Shown here one piece after another: positions 40,759 to 54,886 of a stretch of DNA of 64,000 nucleotides (positions are counted from its first letter, which is position 1; each line of letters starts with the position of its first letter). The notes under the pieces are model-generated. The model was not told the origin of the DNA, did no database searches, and worked only from the letters and a program-made list of their open reading frames with translations. The translations under genes and the position numbers were made by a program. The DNA is taken from NCBI RefSeq assembly GCF_017654505.1, contig NC_054534.1:10209071-10273070 (forward strand), read 5' to 3'. The DNA comes from Polyodon spathula. Its lineage: Eukaryota > Chordata > Actinopteri > Acipenseriformes > Polyodontidae.

Positions 40759-42146
40759 GCTATAGTTTTATACAGTATTTGCAGCCGTGGCGAGGCATGT
40801 ACTGTATGTCAGTGACATCATTTTTAGGCAACAGGAACTACTGTATTATAACCCCACTTGAGCCCAACAGTCCCTTTCCCTGCTGCACATAGTGCTTTTG
40901 ACTGGGAACAGGTGGAATATCTGATGAAGGTGAAGATGAAGATGAAGCCAGTCGGTTTTAGCTTGTATGGATGCTGAAGAAAATGTTTCTGTTTTAGTTC
41001 TGCAGGCTCTGCATTCTAAAATCGTGGGCTTTTTTAGACCATGGATACTGGTGCTGGACACAGGGGAGGCAAGGTAGCTGTGCTGATGCAGTTAGTTGTT
41101 TTCAATTATTATGAGATGAAATGCAGTCATTTGTTATACAGTTTCCTTTGCCATCCTCAGCAGCCCTCGATATTACCCATGGCTGCAGACCGACACGTCT
41201 GCTGCAGCCAGCATGGTGACTTTGTACTCTGAGTTTATTGACATGCTACATGGGAAGTTCAAGGGTAAGTTTTTTTCTTTTTTTTTTTCCTGCTGTTTAC
41301 GCCAGGAGAACCTTACTGAGGTGCAGTGCCTTGTTCCCATCAGGAAAACTGCTTCAGCTGGGTCTTCTTAATACTTAATTTGATTCTCTTTCTAAATGTT
41401 ATATTCTAAATTATAACAGTGTATGTTTTACTACCACTGTACTTCAGTACAGCTGAAAGGATGCTCTGTGCTTTAGTCTTAGCTACTGTCTTCCATGACA
41501 AAAACATAACTAATGTAAAACAATGCAAAACTTCTGGAAGGTGAGGGGAAAAAAATCAAGTTGAGATTGGGCCAGAAGGTTACCCCAATGTTCTTTTCAG
41601 TTATTAATCAGTGATAGCCAGTAATAACCATGCCAGGTTAATTTAAACCCACCTTCCCATGTTGTCGGTACTGTCGTTTCAAAGTTACCTGCTCAAACAA
41701 GTACTGTACATGGCTGTTGGCTCTGTGGTAGGTGGTAGGGGTACCACAGAGCCAATCAAAAATATTATAAAATGTTTTTGGTTTGTGTTTTCAAATCAGA
41801 AAAGTTGTCTTGACTGAAATATAAATATCAATGGGGTTTTCATTTTGCTTAAAAATAAAATAAAATAAAAAAAAACCCAAATATACGGTATGGTTCGCCC
41901 TCTCTGCTGTACAGAGAAGTTACTGCCCGGGCAGAGGGGAGCGCTGTGGCTGCACCTCATGCACTACTGTGAGACCTGCACCGCTCCCAAAATGCCAGAG
42001 TATATCCTGTATACCTACCACAGAGTCTACAGCCGGCTGCACTAGAGGGACCTGCACCCAGACCAGGCCCTCATGGATCAGTTCTTCAAGGTACTTTCAC
42101 TCTTATGCTCCCTTCCCACTGCTTACTGTCATACAGTGTTGTGTGT

Positions 42147-42148
<2 letters not shown>

Positions 42149-42227
<79 letters not shown>
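42149..42227 (+). repeat. (AT)n microsatellite, about 39 units
   Basis: Perfect AT dinucleotide run 60 bp downstream of the EPG5 exon 41915-42090. Confidence 0.97.
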
Positions 42228-42229
<2 letters not shown>

Positions 42230-45200
42230 CGTCAGGATGTCACCAGCCATCAAAGGTCTGGGTTGCTATTTTGGCCCTTTGTAAGGGCTGGTAAAAGACA
42301 CCTTGGAAGCAAAGTCACTCCTAAGGAAAAGAATATGATGGGAACATAAAAGAATGTATGGGACAGTTGTAGAGAGGGAGGTGTATATTGAGGCTAAGAT
42401 AATTACCTAATTCAGGACTAATGGGAATTGTGCCTAGTATTGCAAAGGCGCTAAAATTATATATATATTGTAACTGATTACTGGTCTTAATAATAATAAC
42501 AGTAGTTAAACGCAAGGAGCAAACATGTCTCATTTTTCTAGCAAAAAATGCAATTGTGATAAAACATAAGATCTCCGGAACTCTCACTTCCTCAGGTGGG
42601 AGACTGCCTAAGTGTGGGAGCAGAGTCCTAAATGACATGTCAATGAACTAAAGAAGTGTGCACTTGTCTGCAGGTGCAGCGAGGCAGCCCGAAGAGCTGC
42701 TTCCTGTTCGTGGGCACGCTGCTGTGTCAGGTGAACTGGGTGAGCATGCTGAGCGACGCGCTGAGCCCACAGCCCCACTCGCAGGCCATGGTGGTCTACC
42801 TGCTCTACATGATGGTCTTCCTGGCCAAGGAGGATGAGCTCATCAGCAAGCCTGTGAGTCAGATACCTGCACTGTCTGTACATCTGGGGGTCAAAAACAG
42901 GATGCATAATTGTAGATGTATCTAGTTAGTAGTTCTTCCTCCATCTCTCACGCTCTTTTTCTTTTTGCTTTTTTAAATAAAGCCAGATCATACTTTTTCT
43001 GTACAAGATTATTGTTCCAACTTTTGATAGCAATGTATCGCACCTTCGGTTATCAGCAGCACATGGTACATAGTGTGTAATAAACTTATTTTTTAATGTT
43101 TTTTTTTTTTCCCTTACTTGCTCTTTGCAGGAATCTTCTCTTCTGAACTTGCTGGACCCTGCCATGGCACTCTGTGGACTTCACGTCCTACCACAACGTT
43201 CTTGGCTACGTTAACAGCCACTACCCTCGGGCCTTCATCGTGAAGAGGGACTCCTCCTCTGAGCTCACTGTCAAGCTGCTGAAGATAGCTGCAGGGATTG
43301 GGGCTGACTGTGAGGGGAGGCTGCACCAGGTATGCACAGCACTGCACTTCACCATTCACAGCATCAAAACGCTCAATCACAATTCTGAGGTAAAACTAAA
43401 AGAAAACCAGAGTCAAGCAGGCAAACGTTTCGGCTTGTACCTTCCTCAGTTTAGTACGTTTGTCTACTTGATGTCGTTGCACCAGCTTTGTTCCCCCTTT
43501 ATAATGCTATAATATATAATGAAAATAGAGTGAAGTCATTTTTGCAGTTTAGAAATGTAATGCATGTAGTAAACTGGTTGTTCATGTTACACAGTGCACT
43601 GTGCAGAATGCTGTTTTCATGTTTCAAAAATGAGATCCTAACAGTTTAGCTGGCACCTGCAAGACACACAAGGCTTTGAGGGGTCTTGGAGCAAGAGCCA
43701 TGCTTTGTGTGTTATAGGGCTGTTAAATTCAGTTTAATTTCCAAAATGTTTAAACATTAGGATTAAACACATTTCAACTTTAACATAAGGGCAGTCCTGC
43801 TCTATAAAAACTGCAGTTGACATACACATCTTTGACAGTGACTAAAAGTTTAGGAACAATTCTAAAGATGTAAGACATTTTTTTAAAACTATTAACATCC
43901 CTAGTTTGTTGTTTGCATCAGCAGGACATGACTCCTAAGTGCCGAGGGTTCATCCACCTGGTGGTTCAGTTCCTAGTGTCCTTGGACCAGAGAGGGAGTA
44001 TCGCCCTGGCAGAGCTGCAGAGGGAGATGGAGAGACTGCTGGAGGACACTGTGATCTTCAATCCACCATGTCAGGAGTCTTACTAGGTCTGGCTGTCAGT
44101 ATGAGGCAGTAATCTCACCTGCACTGCTACGACTTGAATCCTTTAGAAAGAATCTCTCACCCTAACCACTGCAGATCATCTAATACACATTTCACTGCAA
44201 ACATCGGATGGTCATGACATGTGTTGGAGGGACATTTATCCTTCAAAATTACCCATCACTTCAAAATTCTCAATCTGAATTGTAAGGTAAAACTATAACC
44301 TTTAATATAATGGTGGTTGATGCTGTTTACACATAGCTGTCACACAGTGAGACTATCCTACTCTAACTGGTTTCATTTTTAAATAACATACAGTTCTTAA
44401 TCAGTACACTGATGAAAGCACTAGCTGAAAAGTTTGTCTACTGGAATTATAGTTTTTTTTTTTTTATAGTTTTACATCATTTATAAAACAAGTAGACCAA
44501 AAATCCCTCCTAATTTCATCCTTTTGTTGTCCTGCAGAGACTGATGTGCAGCAGAGGCACATGGCGACATGCAGCCTGTTTGCAGAGGTGCTGACAGTGC
44601 TGAACAGCACTGGTATGTCCACAGCACTGACCCTGCAAGGGAGTCTGCTGAGTTGGGTGGAAAGGAGAGCCCGTGCCCCCTGGTCCTGCCCCTCCTCACC
44701 GCGGCCTGCCACAGCCTGGCCTCCGTCCAACACATGGCACACACCACGGAGGCATGCATCCTCGCCTACTTCACCAACGGTAAGAACTTGAGAGAAACTG
44801 GGAATTTGAAGGGCTTTCTGGCCCATCGTGGTTCGTCTGCGTTAAATGCAAGCAGTGTATTGTTATTTTTAATGCCGTGCCTTCATCATTATTTTTGTTT
44901 TAAAAAGTACTTATGAAGTTTCTCTTTACCTGTCACCTTCTTTCTCCATAAACACTTAAGTTCTGCATTCATTGCCTGTTTCTGTCCTCCTCCCCATTCC
45001 CAGGCGTTTCCCTTGACCAGTCCTCCGGCTGGGGCCCTACCCTGGTGTCTCTACAGGTGCCTGAGCTGACTGCGGAGGAGTTCCTACAGGAGAGCCTGTC
45101 CCTGGGCAGCTTCCTGGTGCTCTCCGTGTACATCCTGCAGCGCCTCAACCTGTAACAGATGCTGGCCTGCGAGAGGAGGAGTCTGGTACTGCTCAGTGCC

Positions 45201-45957
45201 TGGACAGAGCAGGTCATCCCCAGGTCAGAGGCACAAACACAGCCACGCTCACCGGGGTTAGGCCCAGCATGCACAAGGAAAATTGATTCCAGACACACGT
45301 TTCTGAAAAAAATTCAAGAAACTTTTTCAGATAACATCCTCAAGCAACATGTGATCATTCCCACAGGAGTACATAGAGGAAGGCACTAGCCAAAATGTTT
45401 ATCTGCTAGATTTCGTGTCTTACAATTTTACCTTAAAATTCTGATTGAACATTTTGAAGCTGTGAATGTGTTTTGTTCTGATTTACAATTTTTTTTTAAA
45501 GGTAGATTAAACTATTTGTACTATTTATTAAACTGACATTCCCCCCCTTGTTTCTGCAGCAGTGCGTCTGATGAAAGCAAGCTGTTCCTGTGGTGGCACA
45601 AGGCCCTGGAGCTGGTGATGGTGCAGGTGGAGCAGGAGCACCTGGAGCCCCTCGTACAGACCCTGTTGGCCATGCAGACTCAGCTGGGACAGCTGGGGGA
45701 GGAGAGACTAGCCTCCGGGATCCTGGGGGCTATAGGCCTGGGCAAGAAGTCTCCCCTTTCCAGCAGGTAGGCAGTGGGTATTGTACCTATGTTTACTATT
45801 AATAATGAGACCTTGAAGATCTGCAGTTGCTAGAATGAATGAAACAGTATCTCCAAAGTGAGAACCAATATTAGTGGTAAATCTTTTCATATATATTTTT
45901 GTTGTTTGATTTTGTTATTTGCTTAGAGAGATTGTTTTGATATTTTACTACACTGCG

Positions 45958-46268
45958 CTTAGTAGACCAGGGTGTCCTCTGCTCACCGCGCACCAGCGGC
46001 CCCTGTAGTCTGGCTGGGCGCCTGCAGGCTTGCCTGTAAGCCGGCCAGAGCTGCGTTGTCCTCTGACGCTGTAGCTCTGAAGTGGCTGCACGGTGAGTCT
46101 GCAGTGTGAAAAGAAGCGGTCGGCTGACAGCACACGCTTCGGAGGACAGCCGCTTACGAGTCAGCGCAGGGCTGGTAGTGGTGAGCTGAGCCTAAAGACA
46201 ATTGCCTAGTCTAATTTGGGAGAGAATGATAAACAATTGGTGAATACTAAAATTTAAAAAAAAAGTAT
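45958..46268 (+). mobile_element. SINE-like element, copy 2
   Basis: The body CCAGGGTGTCCTCTGCTCAC ... GCCTGCAGGCTTGCCTGTAA ... GCTTCGGAGGACAGCCG ... GTGAGCTGAGCCTAAAGACA and an A-rich tail match the copy at 11845. It lies between the EPG5 exons at 45560-45766 and 46932-47046. Confidence 0.75.
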
Positions 46269-47826
46269 TAATTAAGGTTTAAAGGGAGGGAGAGAAAATA
46301 AAAACCAAAAACTAAAGCCCTAATTATAATTAAGTATAATTAGGACAAGAATTGGTCCTGATTGAACTTTAGCAGTATTACATGTATTGATTCAAAGTCT
46401 CAAAGCACACATGCATAAGAAGAGATTAACATTAAACTTGTCCTTAAAACCGTTATGAGTTGAGCTTGTGCACCAGCATTGACCTTATTTAGCAGTTATT
46501 TTCCAGCCACAGGTTACTGAGCATAAGTTATAGTTTGCAGTACAAAGACACTCTTATACAGTCCAGTTGGTGTACATGGTCCCATTCATATTTTCCTACA
46601 AGGGAGGCAGGTTAATGGTTACACTGATGCACCAGATGTAATTGTAGGTTAGCTTTATTGAGGCCATGGTGGTGCAGTGGTTGTGATGATTGAAACAGAC
46701 TCTAAACAACAAGATGAGTGCATTAGTTAGGATATTTCACACCCACACCAAGAGGCGCTTTACCTATTTATCAATAGGAATGTTTTTCTTTAAAGTGTAT
46801 AAATAGGAATTTTTTTTTTATTTTTTTTTTTACATAGCAGAGTGATCTGTAGCTCTGTGTAGTTGTGTATTGCTTGCACAGCAGCTGGGTTTTTTTCTGT
46901 TGTACAGTCGCCCTGTGTTTGTACTCTGCAGGTTCCGAGTGTTGGCCTGCAGCATGTCTGCCTTCCTGTTAGTAGAGGTCCCTGCAGAGAATCGGCTTCG
47001 ACTCCAGCCAGGCACAGACCTGCAGCTCTCGCCCAAAGCACAGCAGGTACATACTGTGGGCCCCATGACGATTGAGAATTTGTGTGTCTTGTATTTAGAT
47101 ATTGCCTTATGGAGAGCATCATACACATGAAATATGAAAACATATCAATTCAATACTCTGCGACAGTAATGCAACATGCAAATAAGAGGAATAAGGAGAT
47201 TCCCCCATATTAAAATAGTGTGTTGGTAGGTGTGCAATATTAACCACCTGATTCATCTCATTTTGATTAATGGTAAACCAAATATGTTTGATAAATACTA
47301 TTTTTGAAACTCACCTTTTAAATGCCTTTCCTAGCAATACTCTTCCTGCATTATCTTCCTGAGTTTGAAGACCATACAGATAATGAATTTACTGAATACA
47401 TTTTAGACTGTAGTACTGTTTGCCATGATGCAGACATTACAAGAGAAAGGTACATTTCAATTTTGAGTTACACCTTGTTATGTGGGTGTGGAAAACAATA
47501 TTAGCCACTCCTTGTTGTTTTCATACAAACAGTTTAAATTGTACTTTGTATAATCAGTAAATGGGGAAACGTTTGGGTTGGGAAGCTTATTGGGGCATAA
47601 AAAAACGAGATGTGTAATAACAGGCTTGATTTCTTGTCCTCAGGCACTAAGTGTCCTAGACTCGATGCCTACCAGCTACCCTGGTCACTGCCTGCATGAT
47701 GGGAACCGCCTGCTCGCACTCCATATAAACGCCCTTTACCCAGAAGTTCACTATCTGGACATCATACGATCGGGTCTCCTGCCACATTGTATAGGTGCAT
47801 CTATCACTGGCAGTCTGAAAACCTGA

Positions 47827-50340
47827 ATGATTCCTTGAAAGTCTCAAACAGAGGACTTTTGATTCCTAACAAGTTGGGAGGCAACAGCAAGATTCCTGGT
47901 ATTGAGGCATGTTATTGAACTACAGTAGATACACTGCAGTACTTGACCGGTGCAAGAGTGTCCCTCAAATCTTTAAACCATCATAGGTTTGACCTGAGGG
48001 TAACAGAGGAGTCATCTTCTGAGGATTGAATGCCAAAAAAAAAGAGTTTTCCTTTTGATGCAAATAGGAACTGGCATTTTGGTACAAAAAAAAGAAACAC
48101 ATTTTTACAAAAATAATCTGCAGCGTAGGATTCTCTTTGTTTTACTATGAGTGTACAGCATTAGGAAACAGCTGCGCTTCTTAACAGTTTAGTCCCATGC
48201 TATGTGCATTCTATTTCAACAGTACTGTATTTATAGTGATCTTTGTGTCCTGAATTAACTGCTTGTGGAGCAGGACGATAGCCTTTTGAATGTTCTTTTT
48301 TGTCTCAATCCTGACCCTGGTTAGCGATTATGACCACATCTTTCTCACCCGAAGATTGTGTTTGCTCGCTGATGGGTTTTTGTTAAGTTGTTTTGCATGT
48401 ATCACGAAAACCATCATCACAATTTGTACTTTTGTAAATCACAATACTGTATTTACTGGAGTTGTATACAATAGAACCTTTAGTGGGCAAGCATCGGCAT
48501 TGCTTAGATACGTGATGGATCAAAGGAGGCATGGAGGGTAAAAGTATAAAAAACAAAGTCAAGTAGGGCTTCTACTCTACCTACATCTTGAGTTGTTTAT
48601 TTATTTTATCTTATGTATGTGTGACTGAGTGTTTGATGATGGGGATGACATAAATACCAAATGATATAAGAGTTATGAGGCACTAAAAGCAGAGAAAAGT
48701 GTAACAAAGCATAGTGAAAGCATGGTAGAAGTAAGCAAGTGTGGTGTGACGATTGTAGAGCTCAGAGAGGTATGGTAAAGCATATTAAAAAACATTGCTG
48801 AACTATGGTAACTGTAAAGGATAAACTTGAGGGAACCTGCTCATTTATTGTGGTAAACTATTATGAGACACAGTCAGTGCTTAAAGAAGGGTGGACAAGG
48901 CAGTGCACAACAGAGGAATACATGTTTATTGTGTTGATTGTGAGCTGGATTTTTTAAAGCTATACAGTTCTGTCTCGAAGGTACTGTTGCTCAGTGCTGT
49001 AAGTGCTTTGTGAAACTAGCCCCAGATGCATTATTTTCAATGAAAGGCCACACCCCTGCTCTTCTATAAGCAACACAAGAGCTTCCACATCCACATCCTT
49101 CTGTTTGCATGAAATATCAGAAAACCAGCTCACTATATGCCATGGGGATCTCCATGCAGGATTCTTAAGCATATCCAACTGGACAGGAAGCACATTTGTG
49201 CTTTTGAAACTGCTCCTCCTGGTTCCCAGGCTAAACCGTTGCTGTTGTCTTCTCAGCCTTAACTGTGTGTCACCCCTCTGCTGCAGTTCTACTTGTCTAT
49301 GCCATAAGCAGATTTGAGTGTGTGGTGCCAACAGGTTGCAATTTACATACAGACACACATTTAGTTTATAAAACATCAGAGATCTGAGAAAGACATAGCG
49401 CAAAACCATAGGAATGAAATTGTATCTCAAACTTCTTTCCACAAAAAAAGGTAAACAATATCAGTTGTCATAAAAGCATACTTTTTAATTTTATGCTCAA
49501 CATTTTGTCAGCAGCAAACTTAAATTTGAGAAATATCAAAAGAAATAAAAAGTAGTTTAATTGTATTGATAATAAAGAAAGTTCTTTAAAAACCAAAAGA
49601 TTAAAAAAAAAAGAAAGCCTAGTAAAAATACAAGAACAAATCTGAAAATGTACAAATGAGAAGAGGCTATTCCACATTACCTGATTGATTCAGCATCAAC
49701 AACATGACCTGGTAACCAATTCATAGCCTCACCACTCTATGTAGGAGCTGCCTCCTTTATGCATGTAAAATGACAATTGTTATCAATGCTTTGCAATACC
49801 CAATACTGGTCATGCTAATAAAGCACTTTGAATTTGAAAATTTGAATTTGACTGCATTTATTGTTGTGCTGTATACGGGAAATGACTGTACCAGATATGT
49901 CCAGGTGTGTAGTCTACAGGGTTGGGCTTCCCTTTAGGGTCCCCTCTGCTTTACTTTGTTCAAGCGGACACACTTCGAGCTGTGCAATAATAACTCCTTG
50001 AGCATTCTCTGTTGCCAATCATCAGAGTGATCGTTTTCTGGGAGTCCTTGTACCTCGACATGTAATGGGGACAAGAGCAATGGATATACTAGATATATTA
50101 TATATAATATATATATATATAGTTATATATATCTATATGCTTTATCAGTCCCCGGGAAAAAATTTAAGACAGAAAACTGCCCCAATCCCAGTTTTCCGGG
50201 GACGTTTGATAGTTACTGTACGTCTCCCAGTGCTCTAGCATCGCTGTGGGTAGTTTCACGTCCTGCTTGCTTTGTAAATAAAATGGGAGTCTCTCGCCGC
50301 GGATTCCCACACGCCCCTTTCACAGCTCTTCCCCGATTTG
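47827..50340. other. Intergenic region between the EPG5 relic and RIG-I
   Basis: No gene was recognised. A 160-codon minus-strand frame at 49442-48960 has no family I know and no codon-level support; it may be part of an interspersed repeat. A short AT-rich palindromic stretch lies at 50090-50140. The RIG-I promoter should lie at the right end. Confidence 0.45.
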
Positions 50341-50356
50341 AGTCAGCTGATTTCTT

Positions 50357-50369
50357 GAGAAGTGAAACC
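50357..50369 (+). promoter_or_regulatory. Candidate ISRE (interferon-stimulated response element)
   Basis: GAGAAGTGAAACC lies about 105 bp before the RIG-I start codon. It is close to the ISRE/IRF consensus GAAANNGAAACY, with one mismatch in the first half-site. RIG-I genes are interferon-induced in other vertebrates through such a site. The position and strand fit, but a single imperfect match is weak evidence. Confidence 0.45.
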
Positions 50370-50472
50370 AGAGGTGGGAATGTACAGCTCTAGGTTCAGG
50401 AAAATAAAACTACACTGTTTACATGCAGACGTGAATTGCAGCAAGAGAAAGGTGTTTCAGGCTTGCTAGAAA

Positions 50473-53400
50473 ATGAGTGAAAAGGAATTACTCCAGCGCT
50501 ACTGTAAATACATCACTGAAATTATTCAACCATCTCGCGTCTTGCAGTTCCTGGATTTTTTTGAACCCAGTAAGTAAAAGCAATTGTACTTATTTATTTA
50601 TTTGTTTAAACTCAGCTGAGTTTCCTCGTTCATCGTATTCACAGCAATGGAAACCAAGCTTGTCTTGGTAGTTTAGACATTGGTCATACTTTATACTAAT
50701 ATATGTGTATCTATCATGGCATTATTAAAATAGTGTGGATTATATTTGCAATACCCTACTTTGGAGTGACATATTCGTCCCCCAAACTGAAATGTGCTAT
50801 TATTTTTATTTTTTATTTACAACATAATGGTTGTACAGTTTCAACTCTTATAAACTCAATTCCCAATTCCAATTCCTTCAAAGGAATTCATTTGAAGCTC
50901 TTGGAATGGGCATTGATTAAAATAGACTGTGTATTGGGAATTGATTTGATAAAGGAATGGGCATTGATTAAAATAGAGTGTGAATTGAGAATTGATTTGA
51001 TAAAGGAATGGGCACTGATTAAAAGGGTGTGTGAATTGAGAATTGATTTGATAAAGGAATGGGCATTGATTAAAAGGAATGTGAGTTGACCCCAGCCCTG
51101 GTGTGCCAATAACATGTCTAACAATAGCCAGGGCATTGCCCCTACCTTTATGAAGGCACACATTCACAGGTGTGTTAAAATAGAGCAGTAAGGGTGTCCA
51201 GGGCTTGGGCCCAGCACTTGTAAATGTGCTAGGAAAATATATAGCTTGCCCCACCTTCCCTTTGAGTTAGGCACCTAAGCCTACCACAGAGAGCAAATGA
51301 AAACCCAACATTCCTTGTACTGTACATCATCTAGTGCAAGGGGCACACTGCTTGCAGTTTTAGCTAAAAGCTATTTTTTTTAAATGAAATTAATGAATAA
51401 TCATTTGAAGTCCTTAATGCAGCCCTGAAAAGAAACTCTAGACACAGGTCTCAGCAATCTGCCCTGAGCACATGGTACTTCAGGGACTTGTAGTATTTAG
51501 CATTGTAATTAACCCATGGTTACTCTGAAGTACCCAAGACTATACACAGCTCTCTGATCCCCTCTAAACCGAGAGGCATTCAGTTGTGCACAACCCAGTC
51601 AGGGATGTTACAATAACAAGTCAGCATTCGACTGTAGGGCTGTGTGTGAGTAATCCTGTGTGTTACCCCAGTGGAGGTGGAGCTGATCAAAGCAAAGGAG
51701 GAGAATGAGGGCCCGACACAGGCATCGGTTCTCCTCTTGGATCTGATCAAGAAAGTGGAATCCCTTGGCTGGTTTAAGATGTTCTTGGATGGGCTGAGTA
51801 ATGCAGGTAGGTGCTTTATCTCTTATGACTTTTACACAAATCATTTCTAAATCTACCAGGTGTACAATAGTGCTTAAAACCATAGTGATGTGTCTGGTGC
51901 ATCCTGTTGTGCTGTTGATCTTTTCATTTTCATGAAGGTGCTGCCTGTTGCTCATGGTGCTACCAGTCTGATAGAAATATTCCCCACACCCTCAACACTT
52001 CACATGCACATCCTCTGTTACAGGTAATAGGGCCCCACCTCTTCTAATAGAGCTTCTCACCAGTGCTAAGGCTAAGGTGAGGTAGTGTTGCCACAGGATC
52101 AAGATGAACCTACACCAGCGATGCAGTAGGATAAATGGACTGCATCTGAGTTAAAGCTATTTCAGCTGTTATTGTGAAGTCAACTGGAGAAACCTGAGTT
52201 TAGTTCTAGACGCTGTTTATAAACTGCTATAATTGGGGCCTTGCTTTAAGTTATACTGCTGGGTTTTTAATTAAGTAGGATTTTTTTGTTGTTTCCCCTG
52301 TCCAGTATTTAGATTGACTTTATGTATTACTGACTGGTATCAAACTCTTGACCTCCCAATCAAACTCAGTTTTTAAAAACTCCCGTGTCCAGCAGCAGCT
52401 GACACTGGTCGGATTTTGTAATCTACTGGTTTTCGACTGGTTGACAAGCTTGTTATGCTAATCCCCTTCACGACTGCTGTAAACCTGTACTGGTTTTCCA
52501 TACCAGCTGGGTATCTAGTAAGACACCCACTGCTGAAGTATTCTTCAGAGTTGTGTCCATGTGTCCCATTGGAATGGACAATTTCCACTGACAGGTGGGC
52601 TTCTGTGCCTCCTTCTCATGCAGGGTACCCTAACCTCTCTAAATCGATCGATATGGAGGATTTCACAGAGCTTGACAAGTCCAGGCTTTACAAACAGATG
52701 GTGAAAAAACTGAGGCCAACGCTGGAACCAGGAGCTCGTCCCATGGCCATCCTCCCTCGCCTCTCCGAGTGCCTCCTGCAGTCCCAGGAAGAGGAAGTGC
52801 GGCAGGTATGTGAGAATGAGCCTGCACTGCATTGCTATACCTGCTCTCTTCACATATACAGTGTTACATCTAGTGTCACATTTCATGATAGTTTCAAACT
52901 CTTCCAATATACAGCACCTACATGAATCTGTATGCGGCTGATATAATGTATTTCATTCAACAGGTAACTCAAATCAAAGGGGATCATGCTGGAATGGCTA
53001 GACTGCTGGACTTTATCCTCAGGTCTGACAATCCCCACTGGTATAAAACACTGCAGGATGCACTGTCTGCTGCCGGCTATGATAATCTTGCCCTGGGCGA
53101 TCATGAAGGTGCGGTAAGAACAAGACTGGCAGGATGTGAACCAACTTTTCTTTTTTTTCTGCATAAACATTTAAAAATATTTCTGCAATCTTAAAAAATA
53201 AATAAATAAATTGCTATTTGTTTTTGTTCAGTGAATGGTAGCATGTAAATTAAAAAGTATAGATACTTTTTTTTTTTTTTTTTTTTTAATAATTTACAAC
53301 TGTATATTTTTTTACAGGGAGACTAGTAGTCTAGCTTCCCTTCATGTTAATGAATTTTAGTGGACTGACACAAGGTTTTTAAAAGCTATAGTGCAACTCC

Positions 53401-54854
53401 ATCACTTATAAATTCCTATTACCTGTTTATTCATGTTGAAATTGTTCTGATACTAGGTGGAGAGTGACTTATTAAACCGGTTACACTGTGATCGCTTCAC
53501 TTGAGGGCTGTAGAGATCATTTCTGTCCATATTTGACCTAGATGCTGATATGAAGAGTGGCACTGAAGAGATAGAGATGACCTACAGCCAGGAGGTGGAA
53601 ATGGAGGACCTGCATGCCAACCTTGACATAGGTTTATTTTTATTATATTTGGGGGGGGGGGTGTTGTACCTGTTGTCTGCAGAGCACTTTGTGAATTTTG
53701 AAAGAGACCCTTTTTGCCAGCTGCTAGTTGTACCCCCTCTGTTAATTGATAATGGAAATAGATTTACAGAATAAGAGATTACAGAAACATTGAGACTTGC
53801 TTATTTAATGTTGATGCTATTATGGAACTGTGGAATGTAGCTACATGTCAGCCTTCTATCTGTTTGAATGAGCACATGCTGTACAATATGTGGGTCGGTA
53901 CAAGTTGGTCCTGTTGGCTGTTAGTGTGTAGCTACTTACTCTGCCATAATTTAGCTTCTTTCAAAATGAGACAAATACAGCTCAAGAAATAAGTAAGGAA
54001 TATGCAAGAGGTTTGGAACAGCAGCATTCATCTGGGCTCTCAACATATACCCAACCTGTCAATGTGCAAATAACATTGGAGCCGATGTCTGAAGGTTGCA
54101 GGTTACTGTGTGAAAACACTGTCCCCCTGTCCAACCCTATGTGATATGAACTGTGGACCAGCCAGCTCCTATAAATCTCTTTTTATTTTTACAGATGCAG
54201 AATCAAGACAAAAAGTAAAGAGATATGACTGCAAGATAACCTCCCCATTAACTGAACTGCGGGCCTATCAGGAGGAATTAGCTTTGCCAGCTCTGGAGGG
54301 TAGAAACACCATCATATGTGCCCCTACGGGTGAGCTTGTGGTTGTGTGGAGGGGCAGGGCCTGGCCCATTTAAACATCTTGTAACCTCACAAGCAAAGTC
54401 CTGTACAAGTATGTGATGAATGAAGATACATAAATACATAAACACAGCCACTACAAGTGAGTAATTACACTTTTCTTGGCCTAGGCTCTGGGAAGACCGT
54501 CATCGCCGTGGAGATCTGCTGGCAACACCTGAGACAGGGTACTGAAGAGTCCAAGAGGAAGGTAGCTTTCCTGGCCAACACCATCCCCCTCTGTCAGCAG
54601 CAGATGGAGCTGTTCAGGAAGTACTTCCAAGATACAGAGTATGGCTTTAACACCCTTCTAATGCACTTGATATTGGCTCTGTAGACTTGTACACAGGGAG
54701 AGCAAGAAGCAGGAACACTAATGAGATGAGGCTGGAAAGGGGATTTGGGGGGATTTAGCCCATTAAACATTTTGTTCCCACATCCCTGGCTTCCCAAGGG
54801 AGAAAGCGGAGCAATAGAGAGACCTTTGTGAGACCTCACAGTTTTTCAATGCTT

Positions 54855-54886
<32 letters not shown>

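Larger units (their letters stand above)
27598..47826 (+). pseudogene. EPG5: EPG5 (ectopic P-granules autophagy protein 5) unitary or duplicate pseudogene
   Basis: EPG5 is a tether of about 2,570 residues for autophagosome-lysosome fusion. About 28 exons or exon pieces follow EPG5 order: 27598-28241, 29481-29670, 30205-30344, 30693-30857, 31575-31732, 32146-32300, 32578-32718, 33434-33598, 34333-34592, 34764-34911, 35175-35254, 35540-35702, 36410-36552, 36720-36876, 37542-37720, 38317-38393, 38527-38669, 39530-39811, 41161-41264, 41915-42090, 42674-42853, 43131-43329, 43925-44069, 44538-44779, 45004-45223, 45560-45766, 46932-47046, 47644-47826. Good matches include [40 protein letters not shown] and [12 protein letters not shown]. 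In-frame stops lie at 28050, 29559, 32584, 34414, 39596, 42043 and 45154. Frame breaks occur near 27995, 37590, 43160 and 44680, with more at 39600-39700. Large blocks are absent, notably several hundred residues between 34592 and 34764 and about 190 between 30344 and 30693. Splice sites are mostly preserved, so decay is recent or the locus may still be transcribed. Confidence 0.95.

Noticed and set aside
48960..49442. 160-codon minus-strand frame
   Set aside because: No recognisable family, no splice or start context, and it is near repeat-like sequence; kept only as a note in the intergenic entry.
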